64,000 nucleotides of DNA from the NCBI GenBank assembly GCA_025359105.1, contig JANYHK010000068.1:1-64000 (forward strand). The letters run 5' to 3'. Below the pieces are notes generated by a model, which had not been told where the DNA came from, made no database searches, and saw nothing but the letters and a program-made list of their open reading frames with translations. Both the position numbers and the translations under genes were made by a program. The stretch comes from Myxococcales bacterium (GTDB lineage: Bacteria > Myxococcota_A > Polyangia > Polyangiales > Polyangiaceae). Positions 51,981 through 60,856 of this stretch are shown piece after piece. Numbering within the stretch: the first letter of the stretch is position 1; every line of letters begins with the position of its first letter.

Positions 51981-51996
51981 AGGCAACGCGTGTCAA
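51968..51996 (-). promoter_or_regulatory. Sigma-70-like promoter of the leftward lipid-modification operon
   Basis: TTGACA (perfect -35; complement at 51991-51996), 17 bp spacer, TATCTA (-10; complement at 51968-51973). It is unusually close to consensus for this GC-rich sequence, as strong regulated promoters often are, and gives a leader of about 70 bases to the ATG at 51889. Confidence 0.75.
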
Positions 51997-52150
51997 GTCG
52001 AGGCGCCGGCTTGGCCCCGTGCCCCCCCGGTCGGCAGCCGTCGCCTCCGCGGCCCCTGCGCGCGCGCTCGAGCGGAGGCTCGCGACCGACGTGCCGACGT
52101 GGTCCGCCCTCGACGCCGCGCCCGCGGCCTCCCCACCGCGCAAGAGCTAG
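51974..52150 (+). other. Unexplained 58-codon ORF and AAGAGCT repeats in the intergenic region
   Basis: A short ORF on the plus strand (ATG 51974, TAG 52148-52150) has Arg/Pro/Ala-rich composition, no ribosome site, and starts inside the operator; it is probably fortuitous. Just after it, 52142-52171 holds three near-identical 10-bp units (AAGAGCTAGA, AAGAGCTGGA, AAGAGCTGAA). Purpose unknown. Confidence 0.2.
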
Positions 52151-52182
52151 AAAGAGCTGGAAAGAGCTGAAGGAGCGACCGC

Positions 52183-53937
52183 TCAGAACTCGGCGGGGTC
52201 GGTGTACGTCCCGTAGACGCCGCGCAGGACGTCGCAGATCTCCTGCTTGGTGCAGTACGCCTTTGCCGCGAGGATGATCGGCGGCATCAGGTTCTCCTTC
52301 GACGCCGCCGCCGCGCGCACGGCCTCGAGGCAAGCCTTCACCTGGGCGGCGTCGCGGGAGGCCTTCACGCGGTGAAGGTTGTCGATCTGCTGCTTTTGCA
52401 CGGTCTCGTCGACCTTGAGGAGCGGGATCTTGGGATCGTTGTCGGTGGCGTAGCGGTTCAGGCCCACCATCACGCGCTCGCCCGCCTCGAGCTGCCGCTG
52501 GAAGCGGTACGCGCTCGCGGCGATCTCGCGCTGCGGGTAGCCCTTCTCGATGGCCTCCACCATGCCGCCCATCTCGTCGATGCGCTTGATGTAGGACATC
52601 GCTTCGGCCTCCATGCGATTGGTCAGGTCCTCGATGAACCAGGACCCGCCGAGCGGATCGATCGTCCCCGCCACGCCCGTCTCCTCGGCGATGATCTGCT
52701 GGGTGCGCAGCGCGATCGTGACGCTGTCCTCGGTCGGGAGCGCGTAGGTCTCGTCGAGCGAGTTGGTGTGGAGCGACTGCGTGCCGCCGAGCACCGCCGC
52801 GAGCGCCTGCAGGGCCACGCGCACGACGTTGTTGTACGGCTGCTGCGCGGTCAGGCTCACGCCGGCGGTCTGCGCGTGCGTGCGGAGCTTCATGCTCTCG
52901 GCCTTCGTCGCGTGGAAACGCTCCTTCATGAAGCGCGCCCACATGCGCCGGGCCGCTCGGAATTTGGCGATCTCCTCGAAGAAGTCATTGTGCACGTCCC
53001 AGAAGAACGACAGCCGGGGTGCGAACTCGTCGATCGGCAGGCCGCGCGCGAGGCACGACTCGACGTACCCGATGCCGTCGGCGAGCGTGAAGGCGAGCTC
53101 CTGCGCCGCCGTCGCTCCAGCCTCGCGGATGTGGTAGCCGCTGATGCTGACCGTGTTCCAGCGAGGGACCTCCTTACTGCAGTACTCGATCATGTCCGTC
53201 ACGATGCGCATGGCCGGGCGCGGCGGCACGAGCCACGCGTGCTGCGCGATGAACTCCTTCAAGCAGTCGTTCTGGACGGTGCCGCCGATCTTGTCGCGCG
53301 GGATGCCGCGGTTGTCGGCGAGCGCGATGTAGAAGCACAAGAGGACGATGGCCGGACCGTTGATGGTCATCGACGTGGTGACCTTCTCGAGCGGGATTCC
53401 GTCGAAGAGAACCTCCATGTCGCGCAGCGTGTCCACGGCGACGCCGCACATGCCGACCTCGCCGAGCGAGCGCGGGCTGTCGGAGTCGTAGCCCATGAGG
53501 GTGGGGAAATCGAAGGCCGTCGACAGCCCCGTCTGCCCTTGCGCGAGCAGGTACTTGAAGCGAAGGTTGGTCTGCTCGGGGGTGCCGAAGCCCGCGAACA
53601 TCCGCATCGTCCAGAGGCGGCTCCGGTACATCGTCGGCTGCACGCCGCGCGTGAACGGATACTCGCCGGGGAGGCCGAGGTCTTGTGTGTAGTCTACACG
53701 CACGTCCGCGGGGGTGAGGACATCGGGGACGTCGAGATCGCTCCACGTCGAGAACCGCGCGGCGCGGGGCGGCATCTTCGCCTCGCTCCGGGCGACGGGT
53801 CCCGCCCGCCACGCCGCCGTCGCCGCCCGCAGCGCGGCGAGATCGCCGGGCGCCTCGCCGTCGGCGCTCACGTCCTCGGCGTCTTTGCCGTGTGTGATCA
53901 GGGGTTTGCGCGGGCCGGGGAAGCTGTCGAGCGACAT
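52183..53937 (-). CDS. Acyl-CoA mutase, catalytic subunit (isobutyryl-CoA-mutase-like)
   Basis: 584 residues corresponding to the TIM-barrel half of the methylmalonyl-CoA mutase family; no B12-binding domain (no DxHxxG) is present, so a separate small subunit is required. The motif region [18 protein letters not shown] sits at about residues 93-110. From memory of the propionibacterial methylmalonyl-CoA mutase, its Tyr89 and Arg207 correspond here to Phe114 and Gln232 (in [10 protein letters not shown]), the pair found in isobutyryl-CoA mutases; His269 of SISGYH aligns with the conserved catalytic histidine. That suggests isobutyryl-/butyryl-CoA interconversion, relevant to branched fatty-acid metabolism. 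Not tested. Confidence 0.85.
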   Translation of the reverse strand: MSLDSFPGPRKPLITHGKDAEDVSADGEAPGDLAALRAATAAWRAGPVARSEAKMPPRAARFSTWSDLDVPDVLTPADVRVDYTQDLGLPGEYPFTRGVQPTMYRSRLWTMRMFAGFGTPEQTNLRFKYLLAQGQTGLSTAFDFPTLMGYDSDSPRSLGEVGMCGVAVDTLRDMEVLFDGIPLEKVTTSMTINGPAIVLLCFYIALADNRGIPRDKIGGTVQNDCLKEFIAQHAWLVPPRPAMRIVTDMIEYCSKEVPRWNTVSISGYHIREAGATAAQELAFTLADGIGYVESCLARGLPIDEFAPRLSFFWDVHNDFFEEIAKFRAARRMWARFMKERFHATKAESMKLRTHAQTAGVSLTAQQPYNNVVRVALQALAAVLGGTQSLHTNSLDETYALPTEDSVTIALRTQQIIAEETGVAGTIDPLGGSWFIEDLTNRMEAEAMSYIKRIDEMGGMVEAIEKGYPQREIAASAYRFQRQLEAGERVMVGLNRYATDNDPKIPLLKVDETVQKQQIDNLHRVKASRDAAQVKACLEAVRAAAASKENLMPPIILAAKAYCTKQEICDVLRGVYGTYTDPAEF

Positions 53938-53963
53938 GACTCGGAATCTAGCGCACTCGGGGG

Positions 53964-54683
53964 GTGGGGGCGACCTGGCAACCGTTCCATCCGGGGGACG
54001 GTTGCACTACGAGGTTCTCGGTGACCACGGCCCTCTTCGAAGGCGAAGCGCTCGAGCGGCTCCGCATGGCGGCGGCGGAGATCGCGTTCTTGACCGGCCG
54101 TGGCTACGACGCCGCCGAGGTGCGCGCGCTCGTCGCCAAGACGCGGCAGCTCGCGCCCGAGCAGCTCGAGCTGCTCGATCGCAGCGTGTGCTCCGAGGGG
54201 CAGTACCGCGCGCGCGCGGCCAAGGAGATGCTGCCCGAGGACATCGCGCGCCGCCCGCTCCTCGTCGATGGTCATGACGTCGTCGACGCGGTGACCAGCG
54301 CGCTAGCCGGCAAGCCGCTGCTCGAGGGAATGGATCAGACGGTCCAGCCCCTCGCCCCCGGCGGAGTGCCCGAGCGGGTCGACGAGGCGCTCCTCCTCGT
54401 GGGGCCGGTGCTCCGCGAGATGCGCCCATCGAAGACGCGGTGGCTCCTCGACGCCGCACGCCCGGACACGGCGGCGCTGAAGGACAAGCTCCTGGCGTCG
54501 GCGAAGAAGTGGAAGGTCGCCGTCGAGGTGGAGCTCTTGCCCGATCCCAAGGGCGCGCTGCGCAAGGCGGCGAACGTCGCCACCAGCGATCCGTCGCTCA
54601 TCGAGGCGAGCAAGAGCTGGTGCAACCTCTCTGGCCCCGTCGTCGCTGCGATCGACGGGGTCGTCCGTATCAAGCTCCAGTAG
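53964..54683 (+). CDS. DUF434-family protein
   Basis: 239 residues; the start of the main part [32 protein letters not shown] and [15 protein letters not shown] resemble DUF434, followed by [22 protein letters not shown] and a second half with alternating strands, perhaps a nucleotidyltransferase- or hydrolase-like fold. GTG 53964 is assumed, but GTG 54020 is also plausible. Diverges from the mutase gene with 26 bp between starts. Function unknown. Confidence 0.72.
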   Translation: MGATWQPFHPGDGCTTRFSVTTALFEGEALERLRMAAAEIAFLTGRGYDAAEVRALVAKTRQLAPEQLELLDRSVCSEGQYRARAAKEMLPEDIARRPLLVDGHDVVDAVTSALAGKPLLEGMDQTVQPLAPGGVPERVDEALLLVGPVLREMRPSKTRWLLDAARPDTAALKDKLLASAKKWKVAVEVELLPDPKGALRKAANVATSDPSLIEASKSWCNLSGPVVAAIDGVVRIKLQ

Positions 54684-54709
54684 CCGAGCCGGCGAGGAGC
54701 TGCTCCTCC

Positions 54710-55447
54710 TCAGTCCTTCGCGCTCGCCGCCTTCGTCGCGCTGCTCTCTGCGGCGGCGGCGCGATCGGCCTCGCGGTAGGCCTTCAGCGCGCGCAGGCGA
54801 CTACGAATGAACCACACGGCGGCGAGCACGATCACGATGCCGATCACGAGATCGAACTTGTGCATGAAGTGCTTGAGCGGGCTCGTCTCCTTGGTCAGCT
54901 CGATGCCGAGGTACTGCCCGACGTAGCCGAGCCCGTAGCACCAGGGGAGCGATCCCGCGAACGTGTAGACGTGGAACTTGGTGCGGTTCATCCGCGCGAC
55001 GCCGGCCGGGAAGGCGATGAACGTGCGCACGACGGGCAGCAGGCGCGCGATGAAGATGATCGCCTCGCCGCGCTTCTCGAACCAGCGATCCGCGATCGCG
55101 AGCTCGTGCTTGCTCATGAGGATGTAGCGCCCGTACTTCTCGATGGCCTTGCGCCCGCCCTTCGCGCCGACCCAGTAGGCCACCTCGCTGCCGAGGTTGC
55201 ACCCGATCGCGCCGGCGAAGGCCGCCCAGAAGAGCGAGAACTGCGGGAGCGCCAGGCCGTACTGGCTGGCGAGCTCTGCGTTCGTCTTGGGGTCGGTCAT
55301 CGCGCCCGCGTAGGGCATGATGAGCTCGCTCGGCAGGGGGATGCATGCGCTCTCGATTCCCATGAGGAGCGCGATCCCGGCGTAGCCGAGGGTCCCCATG
55401 ACGAGGACACAGAAGCCGCCGAGCACTGCAAAAATGGCTTTGACCAT
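54710..55447 (-). CDS. DedA-family inner-membrane protein
   Basis: 245 residues, five to six membrane segments and the DedA signature: ALLMGIESACIPLPSELIMPYAGA, AFAGAIGCNLGSEVAYWVG, FIARLLPVVRTFIAFPAGVARM and a final helix. DedA proteins are thought to flip or transport phospholipids and support proton-motive force. The C-terminal 20 residues are an Ala-rich tail. ATG 55447 with AAAGG upstream. Confidence 0.9.
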   Translation of the reverse strand: MVKAIFAVLGGFCVLVMGTLGYAGIALLMGIESACIPLPSELIMPYAGAMTDPKTNAELASQYGLALPQFSLFWAAFAGAIGCNLGSEVAYWVGAKGGRKAIEKYGRYILMSKHELAIADRWFEKRGEAIIFIARLLPVVRTFIAFPAGVARMNRTKFHVYTFAGSLPWCYGLGYVGQYLGIELTKETSPLKHFMHKFDLVIGIVIVLAAVWFIRSRLRALKAYREADRAAAAESSATKAASAKD

Positions 55448-55541
55448 GGAGGCGCCTTTCTAGCCTGTCCCCGGTTCAGGTCAAGAAAGCCTTCTCGGTC
55501 GGACGCGGCCAGTGCGGCGGGGCTTCGAGGCGCCGCGACGT

Positions 55542-56459
55542 TCAGCGCCTGGGAAGCACCCCAGGAGCGGTGGGTTCTTCCGCGAAGCCCAGCGCCCCGT
55601 CGTCGTCGTCGGTGCCTTTCTTCGCGGCCGCGGCCGGGCGGGGGGGGCTCGAGACGGGCTTGTCGCTGGCGGGATCGTCGGTCGCCCCTTCGGGGGCTTC
55701 CTCGATCTTGATGAGAACGACCGTGGCGTTGTCCTCGCCGCCGGACTCGTTCGCCTTCTGAATCAGCTTCTTGCAGGCGTCGCGGATGTCGGGGGCGCCG
55801 CCGACGATCTTCTGGATTTCCTCGTCCGAGACCATGCCCGACAGGCCGTCGGAGCAGAGGAGGTACACGTCGCCGATGGTCGGCTCGTCGTGCTGGAGGT
55901 CGACCACGACCTGGTCCTGCATCCCGAGCGCGCGGGTGATGACGTTCTTGGGTAGCTCACTCCGCTGCTCTTCCGTGAGGTCGGGCATGGCGAGCAGGTA
56001 GTCGTTGATGAGCGAGTGATCGCGCGTGAGAAGCTGAATCCCACCGCTGCGCACGCGGTAACACCTCGAATCACCGACATGGCCGATGTACATCCGCTTC
56101 TTGCGCGGGCTGAACATCGCCCCCACCACGGTCGTTCCCATGCCGTGGTACTCGCGCGAGCGGGTGCTTCGCTCGAAGATTTGCCGGTTCGCGACGCGGA
56201 TGCCCGTCAGAAGGCGGTTTTCCTCCTCCGACAGGTTGGTGTCGAAGTGGAACGGCCAGGTGACGTCGTCGTTCGCCGTGGACTTGAAGAACTCGCTGAT
56301 GGTCTCGGTCGCGAGCTTGCTCGCGACGTCACCCGCGCGGTGACCCCCCATGCCGTCGGCGACAACGTACAAGTCGTACTCCTTGAGCACGATGAACGAG
56401 TCCTCGTTGTGCTCTCTCTGGAGCCCTACGTCGCTCAGCCCCGCTGCGATGGCCCGCAT
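55542..56459 (-). CDS. PP2C-type Ser/Thr protein phosphatase
   Basis: A PP2C domain occupying about residues 5-245, with metal-binding motifs: HNEDS, VADGMGGHRAGDVAS, GTTVVGAMF, IGHVGDSRCYR, SDGL and NATVVLIKI. The C-terminal 60 residues are disordered (Pro/Lys/Asp). Probably reverses the Ser/Thr kinases of this genome. It stands alone between dedA-like and frr genes; no kinase gene adjoins. Confidence 0.93.
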   Translation of the reverse strand: MRAIAAGLSDVGLQREHNEDSFIVLKEYDLYVVADGMGGHRAGDVASKLATETISEFFKSTANDDVTWPFHFDTNLSEEENRLLTGIRVANRQIFERSTRSREYHGMGTTVVGAMFSPRKKRMYIGHVGDSRCYRVRSGGIQLLTRDHSLINDYLLAMPDLTEEQRSELPKNVITRALGMQDQVVVDLQHDEPTIGDVYLLCSDGLSGMVSDEEIQKIVGGAPDIRDACKKLIQKANESGGEDNATVVLIKIEEAPEGATDDPASDKPVSSPPRPAAAAKKGTDDDDGALGFAEEPTAPGVLPRR

Positions 56460-56564
56460 GAACGAACTTGCTCCTCCGGCGAAAGCAAAAGGATTTCATC
56501 CCCCACCATGGGTGTCAAGGTAAGGCACACCTGGGGCGAGAAAATGGCGAAAGGCACCTCGGGA

Positions 56565-56584
56565 GAAAAAGCCGGCTGCCGGCT
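56565..56584 (-). terminator. Rho-independent terminator of frr
   Basis: On the minus strand AGCCGG-CAG-CCGGCT (56570-56584; 6-bp stem, 3-nt loop) begins at the frr stop codon and is followed by TTTTT. A compact GC stem with T-run is typical. Confidence 0.7.
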
Positions 56585-57141
56585 CAGACCTCGAGAATGT
56601 CCTTCTCTTTGTGCGAGATCATCTGGTCGACCGCCTTGCCACCCTCGGCCACGGTCTCCTCGGCCTTCTTCTTGGCGCGGTCGACTTCGTCCGCGCTGGC
56701 GCCGCCTTCGGAGTCAATCGAGCTCAGCATGTCGAGCGCCTCGTGCCGGGCCTTGCGAATCGTGACCTTGCACTCCTCGCCGTATTTGCGGGCGATCTTC
56801 ACGAACTCCTTGCGGCGCTCCTCGGTGAGGGGCGGCAGCGGAATTCGGATGATGTCGCCGTCGAGCTGCGGATTAAACCCGAGATCCGTCTCGCGAAGGG
56901 CCTTCTCAACGGCCTTCGCCGCGCTCTTGTCCCACGGCTTGACGGTGATGAGCCGAGGCTCCGGAACGTTGATGTTCGCCATCTGGGCGAGCGGGGTCAG
57001 CGTGCCGTAGTAGTCGACCTTCACGCCGTCGAGCAGGGCCGGGTTGGCGCGCCCTGCGCGGAGCTTGGCCAGATCGCGCTTGAGCACCTCATGCGCCTTC
57101 GCGATGGCGCTTTGCAGCTCTTTGTGGACGTCGTTCAGCAT
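56584..57141 (-). CDS. frr: Ribosome recycling factor
   Basis: 185 residues, the usual length, with RRF signatures: AKLRAGRANPALLDGVKVDYYG, PLAQMANINVPEPRLITVKPWD, and the C-terminal helical region with VTIRKARHEALDML. Acts with EF-G to split post-termination ribosomes. The gene usually found upstream in bacteria, pyrH, is absent; instead the divergent secreted-protein gene lies at 57332. A long hairpin precedes its start. Confidence 0.97.
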   Translation of the reverse strand: MLNDVHKELQSAIAKAHEVLKRDLAKLRAGRANPALLDGVKVDYYGTLTPLAQMANINVPEPRLITVKPWDKSAAKAVEKALRETDLGFNPQLDGDIIRIPLPPLTEERRKEFVKIARKYGEECKVTIRKARHEALDMLSSIDSEGGASADEVDRAKKKAEETVAEGGKAVDQMISHKEKDILEV

Positions 57142-57147
57142 CGCCGT

Positions 57148-57181
57148 GTTTCTCCCGCGCCGCCTGTCGCGCGGGAGAAAC
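57148..57181 (-). promoter_or_regulatory. 13-bp perfect hairpin in the frr 5' leader
   Basis: GTTTCTCCCGCGC (57148-57160) pairs exactly with GCGCGGGAGAAAC (57169-57181), loop of 8 nt. In the frr mRNA the downstream arm contains GGGAG at ten bases before ATG 57141, the only plausible Shine-Dalgarno, so the stem would hide it. Could be a translational switch or attenuator. Confidence 0.6.
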
Positions 57182-57331
57182 CTTACCCCCGAACGGCCGC
57201 CAGCTGCCAGAGGCTTGCTCGCAAGACCCTCCCGCAGGCGCAGAAAGGCGGAAAATGTCAGAATGACCGGCGGCGGCGGAACGTCTACCCGGTGGGATGG
57301 TTCAGGCGTACCTTCGCCCCGCCGAGGAGCG

Positions 57332-58315
57332 ATGAGCGCGAGGTTGTCGTGGAGCGGGCGACTGCTTTCGGCCGCGGGGTTCGCGAGCCTCTGCCTCGCT
57401 GCGGGCGGCGCCACGAAGGCCGGTGAGGTCAAGCCGCCGGTCCTCGACGACGTCGAGCAGATGTGCGCCCTCTTCGCGTCGTGCGAGGGCGTGCCAGTGC
57501 CGCAGGGGATGATCCCTCAGGATTTTCCGAAATGCGTCCGGGCCATGAGCGAAGAGCTGGCGAAGCCGAGCGGCATCGGGTTCTCGCTCACCATTCGCGA
57601 GTGCGGCCTCCGCGCGAACACCTGCGCCGAGCTCCGGACGTGCGCGCTGCGCGGCGCCAAGCCCGACGCGTGCGTGGGACGCGGCGGCCAGGGCGTCGCG
57701 GGGTTCTGCGATGGCGACGGCCGCGCGCTGTCGTGCTTCAAGGACAAGGTCCTCGCGGTGCGCGACTGCCCGCGCGGCGGCGAGCAGTGCGCGGTCCGCG
57801 GCGGCGACGCGTACTGCGCGCTCGGACCGTGCCCAGCCGAGATCCAGGAAGGGGCGGCGCCGGCGTGCTCCGGCTCGGGGACGCGCATCTTGCGCTGCGA
57901 GAAGGGCAAGCTCGTCAGCCTCGACTGCGGGGCCTTCGGGCTCAAGTGCGTCACGAGCAGCGGAGCGGCGGCGTGCGCGCCAGACACGGCCGCTTGCGCT
58001 GCGGGCGCGGGAGGCGGCGCCAGCGCGACGAGCTGCGAGGGCAACGTCGCGATCGGGTGCCACCACGGCCGCGAGGTGCGTGTCGACTGCGCGGCCGGCG
58101 GTCTCACGTGCGGCACGGCGTCGGGCGCGGCGGTCGGCGTGTGCACGATGCCGCCGCCGGAGAAGGGGGCGAAGTGCGACCTCTCCGCTCCCGCCCGATG
58201 CGAAGGCGCGACCATCAAGTACTGCGCCGCCGGGCGCCCGCGGAGCTACCCGTGCAAGGCCGCGAGCTTCAATCGCTGCGTGAGCGACGCGAAGGGCGTG
58301 CGCTGCTCCACGTGA
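57332..58315 (+). CDS. Secreted cysteine-rich hypothetical protein
   Basis: A signal peptide precedes 300 residues with about 26 cysteines spaced in repeated Cys-Asp/Cys-Gly motifs (CDGDGRALSC, CEKGKLVSLDCGAFGLKC, CEGNVAIGCHHG). Five to six approximate repeats of about 40 residues, each with two or three cysteines, suggest a repeated disulfide domain. GAGGAG just before ATG 57332 fixes the start. Function unknown; it diverges from frr. Confidence 0.75.
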   Translation: MSARLSWSGRLLSAAGFASLCLAAGGATKAGEVKPPVLDDVEQMCALFASCEGVPVPQGMIPQDFPKCVRAMSEELAKPSGIGFSLTIRECGLRANTCAELRTCALRGAKPDACVGRGGQGVAGFCDGDGRALSCFKDKVLAVRDCPRGGEQCAVRGGDAYCALGPCPAEIQEGAAPACSGSGTRILRCEKGKLVSLDCGAFGLKCVTSSGAAACAPDTAACAAGAGGGASATSCEGNVAIGCHHGREVRVDCAAGGLTCGTASGAAVGVCTMPPPEKGAKCDLSAPARCEGATIKYCAAGRPRSYPCKAASFNRCVSDAKGVRCST

Positions 58316-58338
58316 GCGGGTCGTGGTAAGACCACGTC

Positions 58339-60024
58339 GTGGCGCGCTCCTTCGTCTTTCTCCTCGCCGCGACGCTCGCCGCGGCGCCCGGGTGCACGTG
58401 CAACGACGGCAGCAGCAGCACCAAGGGACCGGGCGCTGTCCTCCTAGCCGCCGAGGATGGAACCGTTGCCGCGCTCGCGCCCGTCCCGGCGCCCGACGGG
58501 CTCCTCGTCGACGTCTTCCTGACGACGCCCAACGCGACCTGGCAGAGCCTGCAGCGCAAGGTCGGCGGCACGCTGGGGATCTTGCCCTCCACGCTCGGCA
58601 GCCTCGCGTGCGCGCTGGCCGGGCTCGATCCCAACCTCGGCCCCGAGATCGACGGCACAGCCCTCGTGACCGGCGCCGTCGCCGACGATCCCAAGGACCT
58701 CGCGTGGGCCATCGCGATGAAGATCGTGGAGCCGCGGCGCGCGAGGGATCTCCTTTTCGACGGCGAGACGGCCCGCTACACGCCGCGCGCGGTGGGGGAC
58801 ATGACGCTCCTCGTGCCGAAGGGCGGCGGCTCGATGGCGCTGGCGGCGGCGCTGGGCGGCGGCGGCTACCTCGTCGTCGCGCGGAACGAAGCGGACCTGG
58901 CGCGCCTCGGACCCTACGCGTTTCGCACGGTGCCCACGAAGAAGGCGCCCGTGGGCGGCGCGCTCGTCCTCGACGCGCCACCGGCCGCGCTCAAGGGCCC
59001 ACTCCGTGCTCGGCTCGCTTCGTTGTGGGGCGCGGCGCGCTCCGATCTCGCCAGGAAGGACGACGCCCAGCGCGCCGCGCACGGCGGACGCGCGCCCGAC
59101 TACGCCGATCCGCGCGCCATCCTGGCCCTCCTCGACGGCGCGATGGAGAGCCGCCTGGCGCTCCTCGGCGATCTCGAGGGCGCGCGCTTCGTCGTCGACG
59201 TGCTCGAGGACAGCCTCCGCGGCGATCTGCTCGTGACGCCGGCCGCCGGCGATGGGCCGAGCGCCGCCGCGTTCAGCGCGATGCGCCCGGGCGACGCCTC
59301 GCCCCTCCTCGAAGGAGCGGACTCGCCGCTCGCGGTCTTCTTCCACGACGACGTCGCCGGTCGCACGCAGACCGCGGCGGACGTCGAGGACGCGGTGAAG
59401 AAGGCGCTCGGCGAGCGGATGACCGCGCCGGACGCCAAGCGCCTGCACGCGACCGTGGATGGCTGGACCAAGGCCCGCGGCGACTGGACGACGCTCGGCC
59501 TCGTCGGGCAAGACGGGCTCTTTCTCCGCGCGCCCGTCGTCGATGCGGACGGGGCCGATCGCGCGATCCGGAATTTCTTGGCGCTCGCCGGTGCGCCACC
59601 CCTGCGGGATGGTTTTCGCATCCGAGAGATGAGCGTCGGCGTCGGGACTGGCACCGCGCAGGTCGCGTATGGCGATCTTCCGGGGAAGGGGGCTGCGCCC
59701 AAGAAGGCGAGCCTCGCGTGGAGCGCGAAGGGCGGCGAGATCGCCGTGTCGCTGACGACGCTGCCCGCCGCGCCGGCGTCGCCCGCGCCTGCTGCGAAGA
59801 AGCTCGGTGACGAGCCTGCGATCGCGGCGCTCCTGCGTCCCCTCGAGAAAACGGTGACGTTCGCCGCGGTCGTGCAGCCGCTCAAGCTCGACCCCGCGCG
59901 CGCCCAAAAGCCGGCGGCGCCCGCGGTCCTGGCGTGGGGGAAGCGCGAGAAGAACGCCTACTTCCGCGTCGACGGGAGCTTCGCGCTCGTGCGCGAGCTC
60001 ATCAAGATGCGTGCGGGTCTCTGA
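58339..60024 (+). CDS. Lipoprotein, hypothetical
   Basis: Lipobox APGCTCN gives a lipoprotein of 561 residues; long, no recognised domain, mixed alpha/beta with hydrophobic stretches and a possible two-fold internal symmetry. GTG start preceded by a small hairpin (58322-58336). It is followed four bases later by the ZnuB-type permease start, so the genes are likely co-transcribed. Function unknown. Confidence 0.7.
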   Translation: MARSFVFLLAATLAAAPGCTCNDGSSSTKGPGAVLLAAEDGTVAALAPVPAPDGLLVDVFLTTPNATWQSLQRKVGGTLGILPSTLGSLACALAGLDPNLGPEIDGTALVTGAVADDPKDLAWAIAMKIVEPRRARDLLFDGETARYTPRAVGDMTLLVPKGGGSMALAAALGGGGYLVVARNEADLARLGPYAFRTVPTKKAPVGGALVLDAPPAALKGPLRARLASLWGAARSDLARKDDAQRAAHGGRAPDYADPRAILALLDGAMESRLALLGDLEGARFVVDVLEDSLRGDLLVTPAAGDGPSAAAFSAMRPGDASPLLEGADSPLAVFFHDDVAGRTQTAADVEDAVKKALGERMTAPDAKRLHATVDGWTKARGDWTTLGLVGQDGLFLRAPVVDADGADRAIRNFLALAGAPPLRDGFRIREMSVGVGTGTAQVAYGDLPGKGAAPKKASLAWSAKGGEIAVSLTTLPAAPASPAPAAKKLGDEPAIAALLRPLEKTVTFAAVVQPLKLDPARAQKPAAPAVLAWGKREKNAYFRVDGSFALVRELIKMRAGL

Positions 60025-60027
60025 CGC

Positions 60028-60840
60028 ATGGATCTGGCCTTTCTCACGATCCCGCTCTTCCAGCGCGCGCTCGCGGCGGGGAGCGTGCTCGCGGCGCTGC
60101 TCGCGATGCTCGGCGTGCTCGTGACGGCCCGCGGGCTCGCCTACCTGGGCGACGGGCTCTCCCACGCCGCGTTCGGCGGCATCGCGCTCGGAATGTTCCT
60201 TGGCCTGTCGTCGCCGCTCTTCGTCGCCATTCCGTTCACCGCGCTCGCCGCCATCGGCATCGGTGCATTGCGCCGTAAGGGTGGGATGCGCTCCGACGTC
60301 GCGATGGCGACCCTCTTCGCCGTCTGCTTTGCGATGGGCGCGGTGCTCCTCCGCAAAGCCACTCGCACCGAAGCGACGTTCGATCCCGAGCAGCTCCTGT
60401 TCGGCAACATCGTCCTCGTCGGCTCCGACGAGCTGTACCTCGTGCTCGGCATCGCCGCGGTCACGCTCCTCTTCTTCGTGCTGGCGTGGACGCGCATCGC
60501 GTACGCCACCTTCGACGAAGAGCTCGCGCGCCTCTCCGGAATCGAGGTCGGGTGGCTCGAGAGCGCGCTGCTCGCGCTCCTCGCTGCGGTGGTCGTCGCG
60601 GCGATCCGGCTCGCTGGCGTCGTGCTCGTGAGCGCCTTCCTCGTCATCCCGGCGGCGACGGGACGGGTGCTCGGGCGCACCCTCGCGAGCGTCGTGATGT
60701 GGGCCATGGGCTTCGGCGTGCTCGGCGTCCTCATGGGCTTCGTCGTCGCCCGCAGGCTCGACTGGCCGGAGGGCGCGACGATCGTGCTCTGCCTGGCCGC
60801 CCAGCTCTCGGTCGTCGCGCTGGCCCGCCGGCGCCATTAG
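60028..60840 (+). CDS. ABC transporter permease, ZnuB/metal-type
   Basis: 270 residues, seven to eight membrane segments, with ZnuB-type signatures GLAYLGDGLSHAAFGGIALG and RLAGVVLVSAFLVIPAATGRVLG. Matches metal (Zn/Mn/Fe) ABC-3 family permeases. Its ATP-binding and substrate-binding partners are not in the window; the upstream lipoprotein has no visible metal-binding motif but is the only candidate nearby. Confidence 0.87.
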   Translation: MDLAFLTIPLFQRALAAGSVLAALLAMLGVLVTARGLAYLGDGLSHAAFGGIALGMFLGLSSPLFVAIPFTALAAIGIGALRRKGGMRSDVAMATLFAVCFAMGAVLLRKATRTEATFDPEQLLFGNIVLVGSDELYLVLGIAAVTLLFFVLAWTRIAYATFDEELARLSGIEVGWLESALLALLAAVVVAAIRLAGVVLVSAFLVIPAATGRVLGRTLASVVMWAMGFGVLGVLMGFVVARRLDWPEGATIVLCLAAQLSVVALARRRH

Positions 60841-60856
60841 ACGTACACCAGTCGCC

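Noticed and set aside
51974-52150. Plus-strand ORF considered as a possible MerR-type regulator of the operator
   Set aside because: 58 codons, no helix-turn-helix or B12 domain, no ribosome binding site, and it starts inside the operator.
53938-53963. Searched for a cobalamin riboswitch upstream of the B12-dependent mutase
   Set aside because: Only 26 bp separate the mutase start from the divergent gene, too short for a riboswitch.
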